Positions 1 to 10,703 of a stretch of DNA of 64,000 nucleotides are shown here, piece by piece (position 1 is the first letter of the stretch; each line of letters begins with the position of its first letter). A program made the translations under genes and the position numbers. This DNA comes from Pollenia angustigena (taxonomy: Eukaryota; Arthropoda; Insecta; Diptera; Polleniidae): positions 165,894,478 through 165,958,477 of the forward strand of contig OV884058.1 of assembly GCA_930367215.1 (NCBI GenBank). The letters are read 5' to 3'. Below the pieces are notes generated by a model. That model was not told the origin of the DNA. It saw only the letters and a list, made by a program, of their open reading frames with translations, and did not search any database.

Positions 1-641
1 TTTTCAGCATTTTAAATAGCCTAATTCCTTACGTCCATTAACATTTATGTGATAAATTTCATAAAATTATCTTTAAAATTGCGACCTGTACTTTATGCAC
101 AAAGCTTACAGGGACAGACAACCGAACGGACGAACGGACAGATTTATCATTTCTTAAAGTGAGTACCATCCTAAGACTCGCCTAACGGTGCTCTTAAGAC
201 CGGGTCAAAAAATGCGTTGGCCACCGATCCCTTCCTCCTTCCCCACAAAGACGTGACACCAGAGCAAAGGTTCTGACTTCGAATCCATGCATATAGACAC
301 TTCATTCCCCTCGGTAAAGAGCGTAGCCTGGAAGGACGGACATAGCTAGAATGACCCGGAACTACTATGGTGGTGGGCATCATTACGCTGTGCTGCTAAA
401 GTATCAATTTGATCCCTTTTCAACGGTCTTGATATCTTTTATGACCCTTTTTTAATTACCCTTTTGTATCTTTTTTAACTTTTTAAGTATTACTTTTTAG
501 AAAAAGACCTTTTGTTTTCTGTAGCATTGTACTTTACGCACAAAATTTACAATCAAAAAGCCAGGCGGACGAACGGACACAGCTTTTATATGCATATTAA
601 CCCTTTTGTATTAAATCCAAACAAGATCAAACCAATTATGA
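1..641. other. Intergenic stretch with two copies of a GGACGAACGGACA-like motif; no gene
   Basis: No gene is supported. Two diverged direct copies of one module occur at about 85-152 and 523-580: each reads from a 'gtactttaygcacaaa' lead into a 'ggacgaacggaca' run. A related 'ggacggacgg' tract lies in the pogo-like element near 63,740. A patch at about 170-395 is visibly more G/C-rich than its surroundings and keeps a 70-codon minus-strand reading frame (171-383). I recognise no domain in it; it could be a fragment of an unidentified mobile element or chance. Confidence 0.4.
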
Positions 642-651
642 ATGCAAATTT

Positions 652-955
652 CCCGATATTTTAAAAACTTTTCTTTAGCTTCACTTCGGAAAATCAAATC
701 TTGTAACGTTAATTTAGCCACCTTATGCTCAATACAAATGGATGAAACTTTGCAGACACACATATTCCCGATGACAATACATGCATACATGGGCGTAGCC
801 AGGGTAAAATCTAGGGGGGGACAACATTTTTTTTTTTGTGAAATGCTTATTTGACCGCCTTTTACTCAATGCAAATAGATAAAACTTTGCAGGCATACAT
901 ATTCCCGATGGCAATACACGAATACATGGGCGTAGCCAGGATCAAATCTAGGTGT
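652..955 (+). repeat. Tandem repeat family (GGGCGTAGCCAGG type), two partial units
   Basis: Two consecutive units share the order 'cttcacttcggaaaatc', a 'ctcaatacaaatggatgaaac' type core, 'cattcccgatg', then 'gggcgtagccagg' and a G-run. The second unit (about 850-955) lacks the first block. The same family forms a longer array at 11,226-11,790, so this is a dispersed tandem repeat and the short frames in it are not genes. Confidence 0.75.
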
Positions 956-1159
956 GACCCCTTTTTTGAAAAATGATCTTTTTGTGACCCTTAGTTTTAG
1001 TAGTTTTCCAACGGCAACGCTGGTGGTGTGGATTTACAAAAAAGCCATAAAGACCGGAGCTAAGCCGCCAAAACTTAAAAACGGCACGGCGCGCAATCTC
1101 TGTAGCTACAAGATGACTTTTCAAAAATATTTGTTATATTGAAAAAATAAAAATACTTA

Positions 1160-1378
1160 GGCCCGTTTTCATAACTTACCAATAGCTAAAGGTAAAATTG
1201 TATCGGAGGTATAAAAAGTGGGCCATTATTACAACTTTACTTTAACCTACCAGGTATGATGGACCTTAATTTACTTTACCGCTCACTTTAGGTTAAAGTA
1301 AAGTTTTAATAATGGAACACTTTTTATAAGGCCATTTAAAGTGTACTTTTAGCTATCGGTAAGTTGTGAAAACGGGCC
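1160..1378. mobile_element. PIF/Harbinger-like MITE, 219 bp
   Basis: Terminal inverted repeats of about 35 bp start GGCCCGTTTTCA and continue through 'aacttacc' and 'atagctaaa' at both ends. Both sides are flanked by TTA (1157-1159 and 1379-1381), a 3-bp duplication of the TWA type used by PIF/Harbinger elements. The interior has no coding capacity but holds a further inverted pair ('actttactttaacct' and its complement). Superfamily assignment is inferred from the terminus and duplication only. Confidence 0.75.
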
Positions 1379-2454
1379 TTAGATCAAATTCGAAGTATGA
1401 AAATATTTTACTAATGCACTAATTGAAAATGATAAATCAAGCGTTAAAACTTTTGACGTCGGCGATTTTAGAATGTGTCAGCGGTTCTGCTCATTAGAAT
1501 AACTTAACAGTATAACGCAGTTCTTTGATGTTCGAACATGACAAAATCCACTAAAAAAAATTTATAATTTCGAATTTTTTTTTGTTAAAGTACAAACATT
1601 AACTATATTAAACCTTTCAATGAAATAGATAAAATATTTAGATTAATCGGTTAAATTATACATTTGTAAGACAGTTGTTAAGTAATAGATGTGCTATTAC
1701 AACTGCCTGTTTTATTTATTAATTTTTATTTTAATTCCCAGATGACAATATTGTTCATTCTTTTCAGTATTTAGAGAATTGTTTGTACTCCATAATATTT
1801 TAAATAAATTCATTAAAAAACAATCTGTCTGCCAGACATAAAATATAGGAACAATCAGACACAATTGTAGCAAAAAAACACGTATGCAGTTGTTTGTTTA
1901 AAGTTAAAAAAAAAAAACTACAGTCGAATAACAATTATTTTAAAGACAAATTTCTACCGCAGACAATGTAGAAAATCCGCTTAGTATGTTTAATCTAAAT
2001 AACATCTTCAAAAAATTATTTTATAGAAAATCTTTAGCAAAAGTTTTTGTCAAAAAGTTTTTTTGAAAAAAAAAATGCTTGAAATCAAAAAAGTTTTATA
2101 AAAAACTTTTCTCAAGAAAAAACTTTTGACAAAAAAAATTTTCTTAAGAAAAGCAAACATTTATCCAAATCCGCCAAACAACTGAAAGCTTCAACGAAAT
2201 AGCATTCTTACAGCCGTAGCTAAGCAAGAGCAGAAAGCGAAACGTTTTCTTTCGCTTAGCTTTTACGCTGATAAGACATACCTAAACAAGAACGTCAACG
2301 TTGTGCCACGAACTGTTCTTGACCTAAGAATAGCTAAATTATTTTATTAACAATCGCGGCCAACTTCACTATTAATCAAAATCAGATTTTTCAATTGCAA
2401 AGCTTTGCCGCCGCGATATTTCGGTATGATTTAAACAAATTGTATGGGCGTTTC
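1379..2454. other. A/T-rich stretch, no gene seen
   Basis: No ORF, RNA gene or transposon terminus was recognised. At about 2,045-2,145 there is a low-complexity inverted repeat built on 'ttttgtcaaaaagtttt' and its complement. It could fold but is made largely of A and T runs, so I attach no function. Confidence 0.4.
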
Positions 2455-3058
2455 CTGAACTATTGAACGCATCTCCTGAAATCAGCGCCAAGTTTATCTA
2501 CCACGTTATAAAAAATCTTTGGATAACAAACTCACTGTGCGATGACTTAAAGGAAGGCCTTATAGTTAATATACCAAAAAAAGGAGACCTACAACAATGC
2601 AAGAATTGGCGTGGCATAACCCTTATTAACATCGCAAACAAGATTATCTCTCAAGTTATCCACAAAAGGCTATCAGTCGCATTTGATCCGCTTCTCCGCA
2701 ATGAGCAGGCTGGCTTTCGCCCCCACAAATCATGCATTGACCATGTCAACAGCTTACGGATTATAATTGAGCAATCTGTTGAGTGGAGGACGCCGCTCTA
2801 CTTGATATTCATCGATTTTGAGAAAGCATTCGATACGCTCTCCCATTCATCCATATGGAGTACGTTAGCATGCAAAGGCACCCCAGCAAAAATAATTGAT
2901 ATTGTTAAAGCCCTATATCACAACGCAGACTGCCGAATTCTTCATGATGGCTGTATTAGTGACTCATTCACAATTAAAACTGGAGTGAGACAAGGTTGTG
3001 TTCTGTCGTCCCTACTTTTAAATATCATCCTGGACAACATAATGAGAAGACCCACAGG
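2455..3058 (+). pseudogene. RTE-like non-LTR retrotransposon, reverse transcriptase relic (first part)
   Basis: The open frame (2463-3110) carries the N-terminal half of a reverse transcriptase: a P-K-K-G-D-L then C-K-N-W-R-G-I-T block, an A-G-F-R-x8-D-H-x2-S-L-R block, the catalytic F-I-D-F-E-K-A-F-D motif and the G-V-R-Q-G-C-V-L-S motif. These are the order and spacing of RTE-type elements, and the segment resembles the element at 51,313-54,707. The endonuclease half is missing, so the copy is 5' truncated. Real homology stops at 3058, where a hAT-like element is inserted; the codons after that belong to the insert. It continues at 4369. It has no expected function. Confidence 0.85.
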
Positions 3059-4368
3059 CAAGGACCGGAAATTACGAACGGAAAACACAAAATTAAATTT
3101 TATTTTTTAAATAAAAAATTTTTGTGTGTGAAAAAAAGAATATTGTTTTTCTGTGTTTAAAATTTAAACGAAAGAGAAAAGAAACATTTTTTTTGAAAAC
3201 AAAATTTATAGTTTCAAAAAAAAGCAAAAACTTTTTTTGTAAAAAAAAAACAAATAAAAATTTTTAAAAAACTTTTTTTTTTGTTGAAAAATATTTTTTA
3301 AAACGTTTTTTTTAGAATTTTTTTTTTCTATGTATGTATTTTTAAAAAATGAAATATGTATGTATGTATTTTCAGAAGAAGCCCTGTAGGAAGTCAAACA
3401 CATTTTTAAGTAACTTCAAACTGGTTTTTTTATAACCACATCTAGTTGATTAAGTGACTATTTTCCTTGTCGACGACTCACTATTTTAACATAGGCATGT
3501 CATAGGCTGTAGTCAATTGGTTATCTCTGCATGACTTTTAAATTGACTACTAACTCCTTATTTTTCAACCAATTTGTAGTCAATTAATAGTTTAGTCGGT
3601 TTATAATAAATTATTTCAATTTAAAAAAAATTTTGTCAAAAAAATATATGTACATATAAACGTACATATGTACATATGAATGTATACTTTTATATATATG
3701 TATGCATATATTTATATAGAAATAATTATTTAAGCAAATTTTGCATCAAATTGCTTCAAATTATGATGTATAATACATGCTGAAATAAAAACGCTACATA
3801 ATTGCTTGTATATAAACAGATTTGTATTGATTAAATTTTCAATTATTTTAAATTATTTAAATATGTTTGTAATATTTTTTTTCATTTGACTTCATGGCAT
3901 GCTTGTTTTACTTATTTTGCTTTTATTTGTGTTTTACGTGTGCCTCTATGCAATATGTTTGGTTGATATCTGCATGAGATTTAAACCAATTTGTAGTCAT
4001 TTGAAAAATAGTTAATTTATAGTTAGTGTTTTTTGCAACTGACTATTTAATTTACTACAGGAAGCCTCTTCATAAATTTGATTTGAATTTGTTTTAAAGA
4101 ATGAAATTTTTATGACAATGCTTAAATATAATTATTTTGTTTTTGTTTTTTTATGTTTTTAAGAAAACGTTTTATTTTAAAAACTTTATTTTATGTTTTT
4201 AAGAAAACGTTTTATTTCAAAAACTTTATTTTATTTATTTTTTTCGACGGCATTTTTTTCAAAACTATTTTAGAAATTTTTTATTTTCTGTAAAATGTAG
4301 AATTTTTTAAACTTGCACAATAAAAATTTTTTTTAGAAACAAAATAAAAAAACATTTTCCGGTCCTTG
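3059..4368. mobile_element. hAT-like non-autonomous element inserted in the RT relic, 1,310 bp
   Basis: The ends are inverted repeats of about 13 bp (CAAGGACCGGAAA at the left, its complement at the right). The 8 bp CCCACAGG is present on both sides (3051-3058 and 4369-4376), the duplication length of hAT transposons. Removing the insert and one copy brings the two halves of the surrounding reverse transcriptase back into register, which supports the boundaries independently. The interior is A/T-rich and non-coding; it contains diverged direct repeats around 'ctgcatga' and 'aaccaatttgtagtca' at about 3,520-3,600 and 3,970-4,020. Confidence 0.88.
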
Positions 4369-5030
4369 CCCACAGGTGAACAGAGGGGAATAACTTGGGG
4401 ACTCAACAGAAGGCTAGAAGAAATCGATTATGCCGACGACATATGTCTACTATCCCACAACTTCAATGACATGCAGACTAAGATCGATGCAGTACAAACA
4501 GAAGCACCTAAGGCTGGTATGAAAATAAATATTGCCAAAACTAAGGCACGGAAATAATCTTGAAGATGTATCAACGTTCTGCTATCTCGGAAGTCTTCTG
4601 ACTATAACAGGTGGCTCTGCAGACGACGTAAGAAACCGAATAAAAACTGGTAAGCACTCCTTTGGCATTCTAAGCCCCATATGGAGATCAGCACATATCT
4701 CGAAAAGGACCAAGATAAACATATTTAACTCCTGCATTAAATCATCTCTTCTCTATGGATGTGAATCGTGGAATGCAGCGCAGAAGTATGTCATCTCGCT
4801 ACAGGTTTTCATAAATCGCATGCGCAGAATTTTAAAAATATTCTGGCCAGTTACGATATCCAATGAAAGGCTATGGGTAAAACCTTGCAAATCGCCTTAA
4901 ATGTCGAGATCCGGTAAAGGAAATGGCGCTGGCTAGGGCATACATTACGAAAACCCGTTGACGATATCACAAGACAAGCTATTAAATGGAATCCGCAAGC
5001 AAGCCGCAGAAAAGGAAGACCATATATACA
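4369..5030 (+). pseudogene. RTE-like non-LTR retrotransposon relic (second part)
   Basis: Downstream of the hAT-like insert the RT continues with the catalytic Y-A-D-D motif (I-D-Y-A-D-D-I-C-L) near 4,424 and a thumb-like region. The frame changes near 4,550, and the next frame (4532-4900) carries an F-C-Y-L-G-S block and an L-L-Y-G-C-E-S-W block typical of the C-terminal half. About 4,915-5,025 encodes the W-R-W-L-G-H and W-N-P-Q motifs of the RTE C-terminus in yet another frame. At least two frameshifts make it dead. No poly(A) or clear 3' end was located beyond about 5,030. Confidence 0.8.
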
Positions 5031-6188
5031 AATTTTTTTCATTTCAAAGCTTTGTCAGTTAAAAGCTTTAATGTAAAAAATGTACAGATAACTAAGAAAT
5101 AGCCTTTTCGACAAAAAGCTTTCATTAATGAGTTATCTGATCTTCTTATAACTTTTTATTGGAGGGCTTGTCCAATCAACAGCTCTTAAAGCACCACAAA
5201 GTTTTTTATATTTCTAGTACCAAAACCCTTTTTTATGCAGATGAGCTTTATATGGAAACATTTATTGCCTGGCCCACAATGTCGAAAAGAAAATTTCTCT
5301 CAAATATTAGTTATCGTTGTTAATTAGAAAAATAAGCGGGCAGTTGATTGGTACTTTTTTGAAATTCGGCCCTTTTAGGAAGTAAACGGGTATAACCTGT
5401 ATTTTGAAACTTCTTCGTCACACCGTCTAACCTTTAAACCAATAAACATAGAAATAAAGATTATACCAAGTTTAAGATTAATTAAAAATAAAAATATAAA
5501 GTTGGTACTTATTCGAAATTCGAACATTTTAAAGGTCAAAATCGTATCCATTTTTTTTTTTTTTTTTTTTTTTTGCAAAACATTTTTCTCCATTCATTGA
5601 CAAATGCATATTAAATTTTGGGCTATTCAAATTTTTGATTCTTCAATGGGGTGAAAAAAAGGGGAAATACGGGAGATTAAATTTCTTTCTTTTACTTTTC
5701 TGTGGTGCATGTGATAAATATTGAATGATCTATAATATTGAACTAAGAAACATAAAATAAATAAATAGGGTCCAGAATGAATATGAGCCTATAAAATGAA
5801 AATATTGGCACTTTGATACTTATTGTTCTTTAATTGGTACTTTTCGAATTTTCATTATAGAAACATAAAATTAAACATACATTTGGTACTTTTTTGCTCT
5901 ACAACTGGTACTTTTTTATTTTCGTTAATATTGGATCTAGTTACATTAAATTTAACATGCAATGTCCTGAGTGGATGAGAATCTTTAAGAGGAGACTTCT
6001 TGGTACTTTTTTTTCATTTGGTACTTTCTGATTTTTTTTATGTTTTTGAACTTACAAAATAAATTTAACATTTACGGACTTGTGTGGAAGAAAACATATG
6101 TGTCGGAGGTTGGTCCCAAATCGATTAACTAAGACGGAAAAAAACAAAAGATCGAAACATTCCTTTATTTCTACTGATATGTATGTAT
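5031..6188. repeat. A/T-rich stretch with scattered diverged TTGGTACTTTTT motifs
   Basis: No gene. Between about 5,345 and 6,030 the motif 'ttggtactttt' or close variants recur roughly nine times at irregular spacing, suggesting a decayed tandem array. A poly(T) run lies at about 5,551-5,573. Confidence 0.45.
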
Positions 6189-6451
6189 GTCTGTGTTCAT
6201 ACGCCTCATGTCTTATTGTCATGATTGCTACTTTATAGGTGAGAAGGACGAGGGGAAAAGAAATGAGTACACAGATGCATGTACTGTCTTTACGTTTTGC
6301 TTTTGCATTCGTTGTTTAAATTTGTTATTGTTTTCAATATCAAAAAAGCACATGTCGTCAACATGACATGAATCATTTGAACGCCAATTCATGTTCAAAG
6401 AAGAAAAAGGAAGAATCTTGTCAATAAGACATGAGCCGTATAATCTCAGAC
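6189..6451. mobile_element. MITE family with GTCTG termini, copy 1 (263 bp)
   Basis: Inverted ends read GTCTGTGTTCATACG at the left and, on the opposite strand, GTCTGAGATTATACGGCTC at the right, continuing through 'atgtcttattg'. TAT flanks both ends. A second copy in the opposite orientation is at 48,747-49,041 and is also flanked by TAT at both sides, which fixes the boundaries. No coding capacity; superfamily not assigned. Confidence 0.8.
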
Positions 6452-7047
6452 TATGTTTTCTTCATACCTTTTTGCAATACAATACAAATGACAATAATTA
6501 TTGTCAAATTTAGACCACTGGGCAAACACTATTACGAATTTAAAGGGGAAACATTTTTTTAACTTTATATCATTAACAGCGATGATTTGGGAAAATAAAG
6601 ATGCGAAAGAGAAATGCGAAGACTCATTAAAGAACACCAATCACTCGATTTGCAGACACTTTTGTTTCGCTTCGCATTAGAGAGTAGCCCCCTGGTCTAT
6701 AGTACGGCAATCTTTAACATCACGCTACAAGGGAAAAGCAAGCACCAAATGAAGGTGTACATGAAAACTTTGGAACTAAAATATCTAAAAAAAAAAAAAA
6801 ATTTTAAAAAATGGTGTTTGAAAAATTATAATTTTTTATTTTTCTCTCGTGATTCTATTTCCAATATTTCTTTTAGTAACCTATAGACAGACTTTCAAGG
6901 TCTTTGTTTTTATTCTTAATTAAATAATAGAAAATTTATGTCATTTTATCAATGTATCTCCTAAGTTTCGTTGGGATTTTCCAACTTCCTCCGGAATTAA
7001 TTTTTATTATTGGTTGGCAACATTGAATATATACAAAAAGAAAAAAT
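6452..7047. other. No feature recognised
   Basis: A/T-rich sequence with short chance frames only. Confidence 0.35.
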
Positions 7048-7160
7048 GTGCCGGTTCACACACTTCAAGAGAGAGGGCAAAAGAAATGACATTCTCTTTT
7101 CCCTTCTCTTCTAAAAGCTCAAGACTTGATGAGTCACACTTGACGTGTGTAAACCGGCAC
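7048..7160. repeat. Short inverted-repeat element (GTGCCGGTT ends), 113 bp
   Basis: The ends GTGCCGGTTCACACAC and the complement of the right end, GTGCCGGTTTACACACG, form about 22 bp of inverted repeat. The middle is pyrimidine-rich. No flanking duplication was found, so a decayed MITE is likely but unproven. Confidence 0.55.
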
Positions 7161-7188
7161 GAATTAGAATTTTTAAATTATTGAAAAT

Positions 7189-7360
7189 CATGGTGGAATA
7201 AGCAGGTGGCATCGCTACGGCAACAAATACAACATTACAACAAAAATGGAAATTATATCACCGTTTACGTCAAAAAATACTTTAAACAAAAATCAAAGCG
7301 TGCAGCTGAACGAAAAAAACGTCATCTGGCGTAGTGCTGCCACCTGTTTTCTTCACCATG
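7189..7360. mobile_element. MITE with P-element-like CATGGTG termini, 172 bp
   Basis: Long imperfect inverted repeats begin CATGGTGGAATAAGCAGGTG at the left and CATGGTGAAGAAAACAGGTG on the opposite strand at the right. The 9 bp ATTGAAAAT sits directly on both sides (7180-7188 and 7361-7369). The CATGRTGRAATAA start resembles the CATGATGAAATAA terminus of Drosophila P elements, but P normally makes 8-bp duplications, so this relation is only a suggestion. Confidence 0.72.
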
Positions 7361-9164
7361 ATTGAAAATAGTGGGTGAGGAGGGAAAACGAAGGTCAGGA
7401 TATCATTTTACTTAAGAATCAGCTGACACGCTGTCAAGGTTCGATACTTTATTAAATCCATTTTTTTATCTTTTGGGAATCAGAAATGTAATCGCAATAC
7501 TATTTACAAATACCTTTACTAATTGGATCTGTTAGATCAAAGATTTCTTCAGACCCCATTTGATGCATTAAAAACAAGATAATCCATTTTCTACTGTCCA
7601 ATCTGCACAAGCTGACAAGTGTGCTGCCATGTGAATGCCATTTATACAATATCGAGTTATACATATAAATGCAAAGTTTTTTTAACAACTCTTACTTTAA
7701 TATTTTAAGACAAATGTTAAAAAATTGTCAGCCATTTGTCACACAAATATTCTTAAATTTAACATTGTATTCACTACTAAATAATGAATTTAAATATTCA
7801 TTGTACTGCATTTTATTGTTGTATTTAAATGTCCATTCAAAAAAAAAAAAAAACTTTAAGAAGAGAACAAAACCATTTAAAAAATTTATTATTTTTTTTT
7901 TCCTTTTACTTATAAATGAAGCGCAACTTAATTTATTTTAATTGAAAACAATGAATAAATATTTTGTTTTAATACTTTGATTATAATTTTCGTTCAACTC
8001 GAAGTTTAACTAACCATTCATTGTACATACTCTAAAATGTTGCACATAAATGATGCATATGCCCAAATATGTAGGAATGCATATGCTACAAGTTGCATAT
8101 AATAAAGTCAAATCAAACCAAATGACAATCATTCATTTATCATTCATTGTTTCATTCATTCTGTCATTTATTTGGGTCTTCTTCTTCATAACTACAAACT
8201 GGTCAAATGATGCATGATGCAGAAGAACACCGTTTTTTGGTTCTGAGTTTTGCTGTATTTCCCTACTTTTTTTCAAAACAAGTTCATGAACTCAAATTAA
8301 GTTTTTTCTCAATTCATTTGTTGTCTTATGCGCTTGAGTGCGTGTCTCTTAGGGATATAGCGAGACAAGTGACATTTAACATTTCAAATACTTTTTATTT
8401 TATTCTGATTGGATTCTGTATATTTTTTTGGGGGAATAATTATTATTAATTTGTGCCACATGTCATTCTTTTAGATTGATTATAAGAATTTCTATAGAAA
8501 TCAAGTTAAAAACTCAACTCATCGAGTTCTTAAAAAAAAATTTTTTTTAAGTTTTTATTACATAAATAAAATAATATAAAATAAAATGTGGGTGTTAAGC
8601 CAATAATCCGGAAATAATTCTTTTTGTTTAACACATTTAACTTTTAAAATTAATTTTTAAGAATTAAAACTATTCAATATTTTAATAATTTTTTTACATT
8701 TATAATTTTAGGTTTAAAAATACTTCCTCTATTAAATAATTTAAGGTAAGTAAACTTTTTATTACTTTTAATATAATGAATGATGTACTTTGAAAAGTAC
8801 TATTTACCGTACTTTCACACAAAAACTTTTTAAAGCACTTTCGCTATATGTATTACTTTTTATAGCACTTTCACAAGAGAATTTTAAAAAGAACAGGGGC
8901 CTGATTCTGTCAATCGTGATCGAGTACTTGCTCAATTCTAAAACAATTTAATATCTAATTACTTCAGTCAATGATGAACGAATCAGAGTTATTTTTTCAG
9001 TATTGTAAAGAATTACAGCCAGGTCCTCGATGTCACACGTTAACGTTCGCATAGAAAATTACATTTAAAACAAAAACAAATTTTAGAAATTGTAAATTCG
9101 ATTCTTTCAGTATCGGATGAAGAGCTATAGGAAAGTTTAAAAAAAAACACATAAAATTAAGAAA
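7361..9164. other. Long A/T-rich stretch without a gene; one dispersed motif at 9,025-9,090
   Basis: No coding sequence is supported. The only recognisable item is a ~60-bp segment at about 9,028-9,090 ('cacgttaacgttcgcatag' core). It recurs in reverse complement inside the MITE at 28,844-29,469, and its A-rich tail ('ttacatttaaaacaaaaac') recurs near 47,038. These look like fragments of one dispersed family. Confidence 0.4.
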
Positions 9165-9915
9165 AATGCATAAAATCTTTATTTGAATCGATAGTACGGT
9201 CCATATAATTTAATGTTTGAAGATTATTTCATGCAAATGTTGACCGTGACTGCGCCATCCGCTTAGTCCAACTTTGGCATACTCTTTCCAACATTTCGGC
9301 CGGTATCTCATGAATAAATGCTTCAATGTTGTCTTCCAATGCGTCAGTTGAAGCGGGCATGTATGTTTAGACATGAGCTTTAACATAGCGCCATTAAGAA
9401 TAGTCTAAAGGCGTTAAATCGCACGATCTAGGCGGCCAATTGACCGGTCCCGAACGTGAAATAAAATGTTCACCGAACTCGCCTCTCAATAAGTTCATTG
9501 TTAAGCGTGCTGTGTAGCATATGGCACCGGCTTGTTGAAACCACATGTCATGCAAGTCAAGCTCTTGCATTTTGGGCAAAAAAAAGTTGGTTATCATCTC
9601 ATGGTACCGCTCACCATTCACAGTTACGTTACGATTCGCATCATCCTTGAAGAAGTACGGTCCAATGATGCCACCAGCCCATAAGCCGCACCAAACTGTG
9701 ACATTTCTGGATGCATTGGTAGCTCTTAAAATGCTTCTGGCTGATCTTCACTCCAAAATCGACAATTCTGCTTATTAACGTACCCATTGAGCCAAAAATG
9801 AGCTTCGTCGCTCTACACAAGAACCACGCGGTGAACTTTCTTAACAGAGCACGCATTTTGATAATAAAATTCAATAATTTGCAAGCGTTGTTCGTTTGTA
9901 AGACGCTTCATGGTT
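9165..9915 (-). pseudogene. Mariner transposase relic, internally deleted
   Basis: On the minus strand, starting at about 9,911, there is an N-terminus (M-K-R-L-T-N-E-Q-R-L-Q) that jumps after about 30 residues to an S-D-E-A-H-F-W block. That block normally lies far downstream around the second catalytic Asp of mariner, so the helix-turn-helix region and first catalytic Asp are gone. Further on, W-F-Q-Q-x-G-A and then N-W-P-P-R-S-C-D-L-T-P-L-D-Y (third catalytic Asp region) are visible, then a C-terminus near 9,240. In-frame stops and frameshifts separate the blocks. Terminal repeats were not found. This is a dead deletion derivative of a D-D-D mariner-type transposase. Confidence 0.85.
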
Positions 9916-10163
9916 AAATTATAGACCAAACTGAAGATGTTTGACAGTGAAACAAAACACGAAACGTGCGTCAGCTGTTTAAACCAGTGTTGCCAAAAAG
10001 ATAATAGCTAAAAAATCACCCGATGCAATGACAAATGAATAATATTTATGTGCTTAAGGAATTGATTAACAAAGTAAAGTACCTGTCCTTTAATGTAATT
10101 TTAAAAATACTTACACAAATGCTATTTTAGGTTATGCTAAATATTGCTTTTAGAACTTTCTAA

Positions 10164-10314
10164 TGCTGGGTACACACTATGCAACGCATTTACGCAATCT
10201 AGTGAATTAAATTCATTTTCATTCATTCCAGATTGCATCAACATCAAAACGCTTTGATATTTTGTGGTTGCATTGAAACAGATTGCATGTAGATTGCACT
10301 GTGTGTACCCAGCA
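10164..10314. mobile_element. PIF/Harbinger-like MITE, 151 bp
   Basis: Near-perfect inverted ends TGCTGGGTACACAC with TAA on both sides (10,161-10,163 and 10,315-10,317). The interior is built on repeats of 'gattgcat' and its complement. The 3-bp TWA duplication suggests PIF/Harbinger mobilisation; this is inference. Confidence 0.72.
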
Positions 10315-10703
10315 TAAAGAACATTCTAAGCCACATTACAAAGTATTTTTTAAAATTTGCTTTACTTCAAGTTACTTTTGATAGAATTGAAAGTGCAGTT
10401 GTGTTTAAGACTACCTGGGTACCTACCGTAATGGCATTTTCCCGTTGTGTTCTTAAGCTTCGTACAGACGGTAGATCTTACAACAATGTAAGGTCCGGCA
10501 ATGTGCTGAAAATATACTGCCAAAGCAAAATTGCTCCAATAGTAAACTAACAGTTCAGACGGTTGTAAGAAAACCATACAATTTCATGGACATACAACTG
10601 TCTGAAAATTGTCCGCTCACACGATTGTCAGAAATTTGCACGTCAAGATTGCCAAATCTGTTTTTAGACATTCTCAGGAAATGAAAATAGCATGTGTTTT
10701 TAT

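Noticed and set aside
2045..2145. Hairpin as a regulatory RNA
   Set aside because: Consists mainly of A and T runs, which pair easily by chance.
8896..8992. Weak inverted repeat around CTGATTC
   Set aside because: About 15 of 19 bases match, no flanking duplication; within chance for A/T-rich DNA.
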